64,000 nt of DNA from Endothia cerciana (taxonomy: Eukaryota; Ascomycota; Sordariomycetes; Diaporthales; Cryphonectriaceae), in the NCBI GenBank assembly GCA_026119935.1, contig JALRMH010000002.1, positions 434,001 to 498,000 of the forward strand. Reading direction: 5' to 3'. Positions 53,756 through 64,000 of the stretch are shown here, in pieces. The position numbers were made by a program, and so were the translations under genes. The notes beneath the pieces are model-generated. The model was not told the DNA's origin, did no database searches, and saw nothing but the letters and a program-made list of their open reading frames with translations. How positions within the stretch are numbered: position 1 is the stretch's first letter; each line of letters begins with the position of its first letter.

Positions 53756-56700
53756 GAACAATGGCAACATGTCAAGCCGGTTCATCCTGCCATGAGAAAG
53801 TCATGGGACTCGTTGAACTTGCGGTCACAGGGTTGCCGAGGCTTAGAAGGGCCGATCGAAGGAATAGGGGTGGTTGCCTATGTGCCTCGACGCCGCCTTG
53901 TCCTTCCTAATCACCACACCGAGCCCGGCTGGCACCCTCCGCTCCAAGTAAGTTCATACTATGGTACAAGTTGGTGGCAAGGGTACACGGACGAGGGCAA
54001 AAGATTGTCATCTGCCACTGACCAAAGGTGATAGGCTTGCTCTTGAGAATTTTCTCGGGCCGATGACCTCGAAGAACCTTCCCTGAGTATGCAACATTAC
54101 TTTAATGTCAATTCTGCCTGCTCTAAAGACGTCTTCGCTACCTGGATCATCCCTCGTTCCAAGCCGCACGCGAGTTGCGCGCCCCGGTTGGGCGGGTAAC
54201 GGTGGACATGTAGTGGAGAAGCTAGGTGATTTTAGACTTGTTCACGTGTCGTGTGAAGTCTGGGCCTCCTTCTTCACAACAGAGCACTGACTTTCTCCGT
54301 CAGTACATCAAGCACAGGCCAAGGCATGTGGAGTAACATCGTGTAGGCTGGCTCTTGGCTCTTGGCTCTTGGCTCTTGGCTCCTGGCTCTTGCTTCAGGC
54401 AACCAGCTAGTCCAGGAAGAGCTCTGCGCCCTCAGCTTTCGATATTGGTGCGGCTGAACGGCCTTCCTGCCTAACCAGATCGTGAGCTACACGTCAGCAG
54501 CGAGCCTCACTTGAACGCAGGCCGAAGGGTGCAAGGCGGGGATTGAGTGGGTATGGATTGCACATCCTGAGTCGAAAGTCGGTATGTCACGCCCCATCGA
54601 CTGCGTACGCCCCGAAGCAGTGCCGCCTGTCAAGGGGAGGAGGCAACATCAGTCTGGTGATGTTGAATCGCACTGTCCATGCCGCTGGACGCCCTTCCAG
54701 ACAGACCCCCGTGCTGCGGTGATTTGTGAACAAACAACGTCGTCCTTTTTGAACGGTCAGCTCACTTGATATGTCCCTTCAAGACACGTAGACTTCGCCA
54801 CAGCTAAAGGTGGTGGCTGGGCCGCGAACCCAGTCATGGGGGACACGCCATGGCTGAGTTGTCATAACCTCAGGAGGTCTGACGAGGAAGGGATCTCGTC
54901 ATCGAGCTGAAGGGCAGCTTGGGCAAGGCCACTCCTAGGCGGTCTGGCCGTTCGCCTCACGGGAAAGAAACCCTGACTGTGGGCGGGCGGGCAAGTCACG
55001 GGTTCGGGGATCGTACACTGTGCAACAGCATACCCTGGGCAGAGTTGGACATAGGGGTGATCGAGTGGGACGCCCAAGACTTTCCCATCGCGGGACGGAG
55101 GGTTAAAAGGAGAATGCTGTCGTTGCAGACTGTCACAGCAAGTGTTATCGACGTCTTGGATGTGAGCGAGCAGGGTCTGATGCCATTGTGCGTGACAGTC
55201 TGAGCGGTGAGTCAGCGAGTTCCATCCAGGCTCTATGACGCACAGCGGATCCCCCAGGATCCGGGACTGGGTCACATCTCGTACGTGTGAAGGAGTGGTG
55301 AAGAGACCATGAGCCGTCAAGCTGACGATTCGTTACTGCGATGTTCTTCAATCTCAGGCGAGGCAGCAAACGGAAGGCGGCCATTCGCAACCCTACCAAG
55401 TATCGCTACGCGAGGTCTCAATGCACGCCTCTTCGAGCCACTGTCCACAGCGCCACGGCAAGATCACTCGAGCCATCCAACATCACTTTAGAGGGGGTGT
55501 TGGCGATACCAGGCGGAGACATAATCTGTCCGGCCCCCTGCACCACGACTTTCACAGCTGGTCGAACCTGCACGACTGGCTTGTCTTCCGAGGGTGGCTG
55601 GGAAGTCTGCGTGGCTGGCTGAAATATGCGGTAACAACTACTCGAGATATCCAGGACGAAGACCCAGGCCAATACTGCATCGATCGACATCGTTAACATA
55701 CACGAATAGACGCTGCTGCCGCGCAGAGACCTCAGCACTGGTAGGCAGGGCTTACTCCCGAGCGCAGACAGTGGACCAGGCCGAGATCGATTGGGGAGCA
55801 GTTGGCCGGGAAAGAAGTCCCGGCATCCGAATTATTGACCACGGGCCCTTGCTTGTATGCTTGACCATGCAGGCACGGCACGTCCTTGTCAACCACTAGA
55901 ATGCCAGACAGCCCTATATTCACATTTCCGGCTACCTGGTACCGACCGTAGCCCCGTCTCAGCCATGCGACTTCAAAAGCCGAAGCTCCGTAAATAGATT
56001 GGCTCAAGTGAACTAAACAGCGAAGTTGCAAGACGACCCTGTGTTCACGCTTCGTTGGCTGCGTGAGTCGTGGGAAGTTGTAGTCCATGGTATCATTTGT
56101 TGGTGAGAGGGGTGGGCAGAAGCCTTTTTTTTTTCTTTCTAGGCGCTGCTGCAATAATGGCCAATCAAAGCTGAAAACAGAAACTTGAATATGCAATCCC
56201 GGCCTCTAATTATGCATTCAAGCCTGACCTATATAAATTATCCTTACAATTTGGTGGGCTTAGGGCGCGTCTCCACCAATGTTGAATTCCATGGCGCGCG
56301 GTGGCTGTCGCTCTCAAAATGAGGCTTGTGGGGGAAACCATACGATTCTCTTTGTATAGTGTGTGGTGACAAGGAACCCTTGGTGTTGTTGACGCATTGA
56401 TGCCGATGTAGACCTTGGTTGGGATGCGATCGGGTAGCATGCCATCCACCTTCGTCGCCTTGTTGTTGCCTGGGCATCTTGAGGCAGTTTACGTTTCAAT
56501 TCACAAGTACTTATCGGTTTAGGGACTGCAGTATACCTGAGCGCCGCAGGGGAGACTGGTACATTGATTTAATGCTCTTTCAACACTATGTAGGTTGATT
56601 AATGCATACCCCCCTCTGGACATAACACATGCAGTGGTCTTGTACCTAGCAGGAACAGCCATGGGTGAGAGACTTAAGAGATGGACAAGCTGAACACGAG

Positions 56701-59700
56701 CTCATTTCCCCAATCATATGCGGCCAGGCGAGGTCCGGTGTCAATGGCACCCCAGGAAGAGGGTCCAGGCGGAATGATGAGACGCAGTAACACAACGGTC
56801 GACAACGCGCCTAAGAGCCGCGTGTGACCTGTTCAACCTCAACTCCTGCAGGCAGTGGGCTCGTGGCGGCTACAGAACCGGGAGAGATGCTACTTCCCGT
56901 GTTAGGCTTCCGATGAGGCCCTCTGGTAACCTTCGGAGGGCCTCAAGGCGTGTCCATGTGTTCTATCTTTCAAACATCACTTTCGACGCGGGATGAAAGA
57001 CCTCGAGGGGCTGGTTCGTCATTGCAGATGGGCAGAGTTGATATCATTACAAGACGTCATAACCTTTGTTTGAAGGTGTAAAACTTCGCCCCGTAAGGCT
57101 AAAGGCCAAAGACTGGGCCATAAGGGACGCGTCGTACCTGGCACAAGCTCTGTGAAACACTCGTACAAACAGACCCCCAGCTTCTTCAACTTCAAGACTG
57201 AACATTGTTAAGCATCGACAAACCCCCTCGGGTTAGATCTTGAGACAGCATAATATTCTTTGGACATGTGAAAGAGGCTCTGTGGCTTGGAATAGCAGCC
57301 CCAGAAGTGCAGTGAGCGGGAGGGCTTGGTTCAATGATTGGGACGATCAGGCCATCATCATAGCAGTCTACTATGTGACATGCCTACATCAGACCGAAAT
57401 TGCGTTTCAAGAGCACTTGTTATTGAGTGGTTCTCATGACTTTCTGTGCCTTGGAAGTCTCACGTCCTGAGTCTTTGCCTAGATGTATTCACTGGCTGCC
57501 ATTCACGGATGCACCTCAGCAAACCGTCACAGGATATGCGGGCATATTCCGCACGTGGGCCAGCATTTGGTCCGGCCTCGGTTGCACGACTTTTATTGGG
57601 GAGCACCCAGAGGTACCAAACAGGACTTGATCAAATACCTGTGGAAACTCAATTGACATTGACAACAAATTTACTGCCTCGTGCCGTTGCTAATGCACTA
57701 CTGTCTGGCATCTCGAGCAGACACGACTAGATATCTCTCGTGCTTACACATTGAATGAGGCAGCATATGAGATTGGGACTTGGCTGGGAATCTTGGCTAA
57801 TAATAATGCATTACCACCTCATCATTGCAACCACCAAAAGCCGATGTTATGGGGGAGTGGGTGGTCAGCCAAGATTGAACCTTTCCGGTGGTTGGGTACG
57901 TCATATACAACTTACAGTTATTGTATGGGAGTTGGCGAAGGATGAGAAATGGCTTCTTCCACCAACAAAAAACTATTGACAAGAGGCCGTGCGCGTGTCA
58001 AGAGTGCCCAACGCCAAGCCCAGTGATGATGTTGTCGACATGACAAGCTTGAATACGAGCGACCTGCCGCGACCTCCCGACCTGCCCCCCAGAGATGCTG
58101 CATGTAAATTAGGCCACATTCTACCGACCTGATACGTCTCATATGGTTCACCGGTCCGATGCTGCACTATATGAGGTATCATAGTGCGGGTATGATAGCG
58201 GACTCTGGCTGTGTGACCTGGTGCGCAATTATAACGAGGTGTATCGCAGGTGAGTAGATAGATGCCTATTGGCATGTGCTAGTCCAATGTTGGCTGTGTT
58301 GCGGCCAGGTTACCTGCCATTACAAGTCGTCAAGTTCCCTTTGCATTTGCTTCCAATATAACCCCATATGCAGGAGAAGAGGTGCCGAGGAGACCCGACT
58401 GTCGACACATCTGTAGCCACAGAATTTGACTAAGCTCCTGGGCACAAAAGCCGAAGAGGAGTGTCATACTGCATTGGAGGACCTTAAACGAGCTTCTGGA
58501 AGTTCTAACGTAGTAACCTATGGGGCATAATCTGGGACGAAACCCACGCAAGGTTCGCAGCGTCCAATCGCGGCTAGGTGCAGCGTTGGCAAGCCAACAC
58601 TGCATCGCGAGGGAGCAAGGAAGCCGTAGCGAATCAAGCATCCTGGCCGTATCACCTGACGCATCGAGCTCCCTGACCGAGTTCGATAGTTGGAAGTGAA
58701 GGCCTGTCGCACGCCGGGAAAGGCTGCTACATATTGTGTCACAACCCAACACTCCTAGCACCGCCTCACGATCGTAGAGCAGTGGGTCCATGCAGGTGAT
58801 TATCCCGGGTACCAGTCTCGTACGGGCCGTTCCGTTGTCTGCCTTGTTGATGTTATATAATTGACTGTACTAGCACAACAGGACCAGCGCCGTGGTCTCA
58901 AGGTCGAGACGAAGCAGATGTTTGGCTCGTGGCCTGATCGGCCGAGGCAACCCCGTCAAGAGTTTCCTCTCGACAGGCGACCGGTGGCGGGCGCCATGCT
59001 GTTCCCATCAATTGTTCTTTTCTGTTTTCCATATCGTGCCAATCCGGGAGGGAACGGTCAAGACAAGCTGAAGGTTGAGGATCGAATAGCCCGAAGTTGA
59101 TGAGAAGTCGACGTTTGATATTACTGGCTTAGGTCAGCAAGTCTGTCGAGAGACTGCCCAGGGTGAGGTCTCCCCCGCGTGCCAACCAATCAGCAGCGTG
59201 CACACCGGCGTCGCCGTCGCCCACAGCGCTAGCAACTTTCAGCGGCTATAATTTTTCAATCCAGAACTATCGCCACCAGGAGTCCACACGAGGATGACGT
59301 TCCTTCGCCGTCCCCCCTCCATCGCCATATCTGTCCTCATAGTGTGGCTGAGCATGCTTGGATCTTCGCAATCCGCACCCGTCTTCCTATGATGGGATCG
59401 GCGTCCCTCCTCGAATCACAGGTCCGAACCCCTTTGCCATCCTCAAGGCCTAGACCAGATCCGCAGGTATATAGCCATGGGTCTTGGTAATGCCCTACGA
59501 TCCTTCCCCACACTCTTGATCTCTTTGTCCTTGTATCTCACATGTTCGGCTTTCACAGATTAGCGAGAGGCAACCCAAGGCATCCAGTGGGCTTCAGCCG
59601 GCGACCCATACATGGTTCGGAGGCCTAGAAGCCTGCAGCACGTCAGGGATGCGGCCGACACGAGGCGAGCGCTGCAACGATGATCTCAAGATAGATGGAT

Positions 59701-61141
59701 CTACGAGTCGGACTCTCTCGAATCATGCTCATAGGAGACATCGCCCTTGGAGAGCTGCGGAGGTTGTGCTCCCCTGGATCCCTACGGCGGCGTCTTGTCA
59801 TCACATGCTGGCGTGTCTGCCTGAAGGAGAGAAAAGGTCTTCGGTACTTCGAAGGCTGAGAGGACAGGTATCAGGGTTTTCGATGTCCTGGTTGGAGGGA
59901 GCATCTCGTTCTGTCCTCCTCCCCCCTTCCGGCCCTCATCCACTCAAGCGCCCTATCTCATATATACAGGTTATGGGGCACGTCAGCTCCTGGTGCCTGA
60001 TGAGGTTTTTGGCCACCGAGGAGGCAATGGTTCCCGTCCTGGGCAACATGGCGCGTAACACGGGCCGACACGAGCTCGTACTTTGGGCTCGCTCGGATAC
60101 AATTGCGTTTAATAACCGGGCTGAGCTATACCCCAATGGCAAACGATGAGACCCACCGGTCGGGATGTTCTTCAGCTGCCTCGCTTGTGCCACGTCCGAA
60201 AGATGGGCACGTGTGTTCTGATTCGAGGCTCTGCAGTCTCTGGTGTGCCTCACGAGTGCGAGGCAAAGAGGGCGATGAGGGGATATGCCGTTCAAGTGAA
60301 CAGTCGGGCCAATCTCGAACCACGATGGGGCTTTCTATTACGTGTTGGTGCAGTGCGCCCCCCTCTGCTGGCATCGTATCATGCGCAGGAAGCCCCGTGG
60401 TATACAGCGAATATTACACCCTGGTACACTATGGTTTTGTGAGACGCCGCTTCTGCGTGTTGCGCGGAAGCCTAGGAGTTTAGCACAAGGTTGCCTGCTT
60501 CGGTTTACCGCCGAGAAGAAGGAGAGAGGGATGCAGCCAATGCTCACCAGGCATCACAGCTGACCAGGGGCAACTTCCTGTTTCCCCGGGCAATAGTCGC
60601 CTGCGCGGGACAGCCTCAGACCAGGGAGCCATGGCTGCCTGCCTGCCTTGGGAAAGCAGTTTTGAGATGACGAATATTAGCCACCTCATGTATCCCAACC
60701 AAGCAAGGCTGCCTACGGAAGTACATTCTCAAGAATGAATTCGACTGGCGGAATCTGCCCTGGTATGTAGGGCAAGCACCCGGCCTGACGAGGCGGTCGG
60801 TAATTTAAATCCTGGTCGTGATAATCTGAGGTCATCTCCCAACACCCTCGACACATGTATCACGCTGAGTGGTCGCCCGGCCACTTCCTGTGATTCCCTG
60901 CGTGTAGAGTCAGGAAGGCGTATCGAGGGGACGATGCGATCGCTTTGCGCAACGGTTGTCAGTACCAGACTTTTGGAGAACATGGTAACTGAACGTCGTC
61001 ACAGTTCAACCTGTCCTACGATGAATGGCGACCCTTATCGCGTTAGGGGTGAGTTCTGCTTCATGTCCACCGATCAGATAAGATTCTGTTAGAGACCCCC
61101 CCCCCGGCTTCCAGCTAGGCCTGAGCCATCTCTTCAACGAC
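53756..61141. other. Long gene-poor region
   Basis: About 7.4 kb without a supportable gene. A 7-nt minisatellite is at 54349-54392. Frames up to 166 codons lack domain features or splice support. Confidence 0.4.
54349..54392 (+). repeat. Six-copy GGCTCTT minisatellite
   Basis: Six near-perfect 7-bp units (GGCTCTT, one with GGCTCCT), seen directly. Confidence 0.9.
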
Positions 61142-61517
61142 ATGAACACAGTGCAGAACATTACAAGACCGCAATTTCATAGTCATGTGGTTAGTCAACT
61201 TCAAGACACTCTCGACGCCTCGTCTGAACCCCGGTCGATAGTGGCTACGAGAGCAGACCCCTTGATGAAGCTTCTAAACAAGACCCCTCAGCGTTCTCCT
61301 GACGGAGCGGCTTCGAATTCAGGTGGAGAGGTACGGGTACATCGATTCACAACGACCCCATCGACCCCTCAAATTCCATTCCGCATGCAGGCCGAGCGTA
61401 AGGCATCAGAGACACGGGCGTTCCGAGGCGGCAGGGCGTCCGAGACGCGGGATCGCGAGCCTCTGAGGAGAGGAGACGCATGGCCACGAGGGCACGGGAA
61501 AAACAACAAGTGCGGGC
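61142..61517 (+). CDS. Possible first exon of an unknown gene
   Basis: A frame beginning MNTVQNITRPQFHSHVVSQL and continuing LMKLLNKTPQRSPDG is open for 125 codons and ends at a GTGAGT donor (61518). It contains an internal near-repeat (KASETRAFRGG / RASETRDREP). I found no acceptor with a long frame after it, so the call is weak. A 292-codon frame on the other strand overlaps it. Confidence 0.25.
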
Positions 61518-63508
61518 GGTGAGTCGATAGACGAGTAAAGTGGCCTGTATCCGCGCGCCTCATTATGCACCTTGAAGTTCCTTCTTCTCCAGCATGTGAA
61601 CCCGGGCCGGAAGCTTCCACCAATGAGCCCGGGGCGGCACGAAGGCCGCATTCTGGGCCAGTATAGTACGTTGAGAATCTAGGTAAGGGAGCCGTTTGAC
61701 CCTGATCTGATCCTGTTGCCTCACCCTGCCGGCGCCAAGGCCGCCCGTCCCCTGTACAAGGCCACAACGCGGGCCGGCTGCTGGACACTTCTGAAGCATC
61801 CCGACTCGCTATCAACCAGGATATACTGAGTATATGCGCAGCAACTAGTTCTGACCCTTGTTCGGGCGTCACGAAAAACCGGGACAGCCGCATTCGGTCC
61901 CGTTGTGCAGTCCCCCAGCGTGAGACAAGCTTAGAGTTCTGACATAGCTCGTAAGATCTGAGGCTGAAGAATGCCACGGGTCGACACCGAGGAACAGGTC
62001 CCTGGGTATCACCGCCAGTAATTACCTGCTGAGTACGTTTCGATGTCTCATCATAACAAAAAGACCAAAACATGGTACATGTGCGTCGGTCCTCCCGTCT
62101 CGTAGACAGAGGACCAAGGTACAGATATCCCATCACGGCCTCATGATATCTCTTCTGCCTGGGGCTATTGCACCTGCTCACCGTATGTCTATCACCTGCA
62201 CGTCTTGCCCTGCGGCAGCCTATTTGTACCCCCCGTTTCTGCGCCACTATCTGCCCCGGTGAACCTCAAGGATGGGGAGAACACAACCCCCAGGCCGTGT
62301 CGTCAATACCAGCCTCGGCGAGGTAGGTGAAAGTGTGACACGAGGCAGATCTGGATAGGTTGTATTGCTAACACTAAGTTAGCTAGCTTCGATGGGATCA
62401 CAGAGGTCCTATGTGTACCCGCGGTCAGGCTGTGGACATGGTTCTTCTTGGTTAGTCCCCGCAGGCGATGTCGATGCCCGAAGGATTGCATCACGGACCC
62501 TGCCTAGATTTTAAGATGTCCAGTTCTGTCTCGAGGCTGTCTCACCTGCCTCCCAGGCCGACAGCTCACATTGTGAACCTCGTACGGGTACTGCAACCGG
62601 GCCACAGGCGGTCAGTACGACGTGGCGATGGTGACAAGAGACAGAACAGCAGTGTAACTGCGTCTACGGCACACCATGTACCCGAAGTGTTCTCTGAAGC
62701 TTGTCGCACGATGTTACTTCCCTTAGAAGGTCATGGAAACGAAGTGGGACTGTTCCCAGGCTTTGATCCATCATGGAAGACGACCATGATACCAGCCTGT
62801 GAGATAGATTGGTCCCCATATTATTATATTTATTATGTCAGTTGTCTTTGGTGACCGTGTGAGACAGGAGGAGCCAACAGTCGATGTTGTAATGGCCAAG
62901 ATGCGACGGGGCAGAGTTTGACCTTTGGTGGTACGATTAAATGCTTCGTACTGACGCTTGCATTAAACGTTGTGATATCTTAGTCGACGGGCCACTTCGA
63001 GGATGTGCTGTAGCACACTATGTAATTACTGTAGATTGAGTTAATGATGGCCCTGAATGTCTTCCATGACGAACTTATCTCGTGGTTGCAGAAAATCAGG
63101 CCCGGAGATACGTGTGATGTGACCCGTATATCTATGGGGAAGAAGGGGAGGGGGGTCAAAAGTACGCAAAATGTGATGGGAAGTTTTTTATGTATTTGTA
63201 TGTATTTATTTATTTATTTATTTTATTTTTATATTTTCCTTGAAGGGGGGAGGGGGGTGGTTGGTTCCCGACGTCGAGAGGGTTAGGGGCCACCCTCTCC
63301 CCCCTCAACCTCGGTTCAAGGCCACGGGGCCTGGGGACCGTACTTTCGGTGGTGCCGCGCCGACAAGCCAAGGCTCCCGGAGCCCACGGCCCCGGCCCTG
63401 CACCGGCCCTCCAGCACTTGTCGAGACTGCTGCTGCTGCCAGTGCCTCTCGGCAGGTGGTGACCCACAACAAGACCAGCCAGCCAGCCAGCCAGCCAGCC
63501 AGCTAGCC
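61518..63508. other. Gene-poor region ending at the promoter of the right-edge gene
   Basis: A TTTA-rich stretch at 63191-63235 and a GC-rich block from about 63290 mark a sharp change in base composition. A CAGC microsatellite (63475-63507) abuts the next start codon. No other gene supported. Confidence 0.4.
63475..63507 (+). repeat. (CAGC)n microsatellite directly before a start codon
   Basis: About eight CAGC units end one base before the ATG at 63509, so they lie in the 5' leader. Confidence 0.9.
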
Positions 63509-64000
63509 ATGACCGCGTGCGCGATCCAGCGTCAGCTCCTCCTCGCGAGGCTGGCACCACGCCAGACGCGACCCCTACGCACCCGGTGCATCAACCACCA
63601 CCACCACCACCACCATGGGCGTCCATCAGCACTCCTCCTCCCTCCTCCTCCCGCTGCTGCTGCTGCTGCTATCTCCCGGATAGCATACCTCTCCCGGGCC
63701 TTCTCCAGCACAGCCCGCCCGTCCCAACAAGACCAGCAGGTCCCGCCCGCGAGCCCGACGTCCTCCTCCTCCCACCCGGTCCCCTCTCCTCCTCCTTCTC
63801 CTCCTCGCCCTCCCCCAACACCACCACCACCGAACCCGCCGCGCCGCCGCCGCCGCCCGCGCTGGGTATCCGCCGCCATCTTCCTCCTTATCGGCGCCCT
63901 GTCGGGTACCGTCTTCAGGGCCGTGATAAGCCCCCCGCCGCCCCCCCTCCCGGGGAGCCCCGCCGACCTCGCGCTCAAGGCGGACATCCGGGCGCGGGCC
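63509..64000 (+). CDS. 5' end of a probable mitochondrial/membrane-anchored thioesterase-superfamily protein (partial)
   Basis: A frame open from ATG 63509 to the window end (164 codons, no stop). The N-terminus is basic and free of acidic residues (MTACAIQRQLLLARLAPRQT, then RPLRTRC), as in a mitochondrial targeting sequence. A run of seven His, six Ala and a Pro-rich linker follow. Next is a basic stretch (RRRRRPRW) and one membrane helix (VSAAIFLLIGALSGTVFRAV), then PPPPPLPGSPADLALKADIR. This 'basic, TM, PPP-x-PG(S/T)-x-D-x-L' order is what I know from fungal PaaI/hotdog-type thioesterase family proteins just before the catalytic domain. The hotdog domain itself lies beyond the window, so the family call is inference. 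Confidence 0.6.
   Translation, partial: MTACAIQRQLLLARLAPRQTRPLRTRCINHHHHHHHGRPSALLLPPPPAAAAAAISRIAYLSRAFSSTARPSQQDQQVPPASPTSSSSHPVPSPPPSPPRPPPTPPPPNPPRRRRRPRWVSAAIFLLIGALSGTVFRAVISPPPPPLPGSPADLALKADIRARA

Noticed and set aside
53372..54031. 219-codon plus-strand frame with Thr-Asp-Gly-Arg repeats
   Set aside because: The frame is kept open by the GGAC/AGAC microsatellite; flanks show nothing coding-like.
61369..62247. 292-codon minus-strand frame
   Set aside because: Longer than expected by chance, but rich in Arg, Ser, Cys and Trp with no motif, no splice support and a competing frame opposite.

Overview
The window looks like a 64 kb piece of a filamentous ascomycete genome (Pezizomycotina, most likely Sordariomycetes). 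Evidence: short GT-AG introns of about 40 to 130 nt with CTAAC/CTGAC-type branch sites, CT-rich and CA-rich 5' leaders, high GC in genes, and fungal families (SUR7/PalI, a fungal-type P450, a BAS2-like secreted protein, fungal arylsulfotransferase, an EST1-type protein). A 10-N assembly gap sits at 19902-19911 beside a roughly 77-nt poly-G tract.

Left part (about 0.9 to 24.5 kb): GC-rich and fairly gene-dense. In order: secreted arylsulfotransferase-like protein (+), BAS2-like small secreted protein (-), membrane-anchored kinase/APH-like protein (+), capsule-type glycosyltransferase (+), MYND zinc-finger protein (+), AP-endonuclease-like EEP protein (+), 13-cysteine small secreted protein (+), a trypsin-like fragment (+), cytochrome P450 (-), four-exon SUR7 family protein (-), assembly gap, small acidic membrane protein (+), C2H2 zinc-finger protein (-). 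Several of these are secreted or surface proteins, but I see no core biosynthetic enzyme and no operon-like logic. This is a run of independent genes with host-interaction or surface flavour, not a recognisable cluster.

Right part (about 25 to 63.5 kb): gene-poor, lower GC, no recognisable transposase or reverse transcriptase. It holds an intron-containing tRNA-Ile(UAU); several unknown, mostly low-complexity, multi-exon genes on the minus strand that I assembled from splice sites (27.5-28.6, 29.0-29.6, 31.8-33.2 and 37.5-38.4 kb); and one long, well-preserved EST1/SMG7-type protein (48.6-50.9 kb). For that last gene I could place a separate first exon carrying the start codon. At the far right edge a GC-rich gene resumes: the 5' end of what resembles a membrane-anchored PaaI/thioesterase-superfamily protein, running off the window.

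I did not find a convincing, previously undescribed multi-gene system. The best leads are the two effector-like proteins, the unknown spliced genes of the gene-poor compartment, the gap-associated poly-G, and the many 12 to 15-nt G/C homopolymers scattered in non-coding DNA. All functional calls rest on motif recognition by eye.
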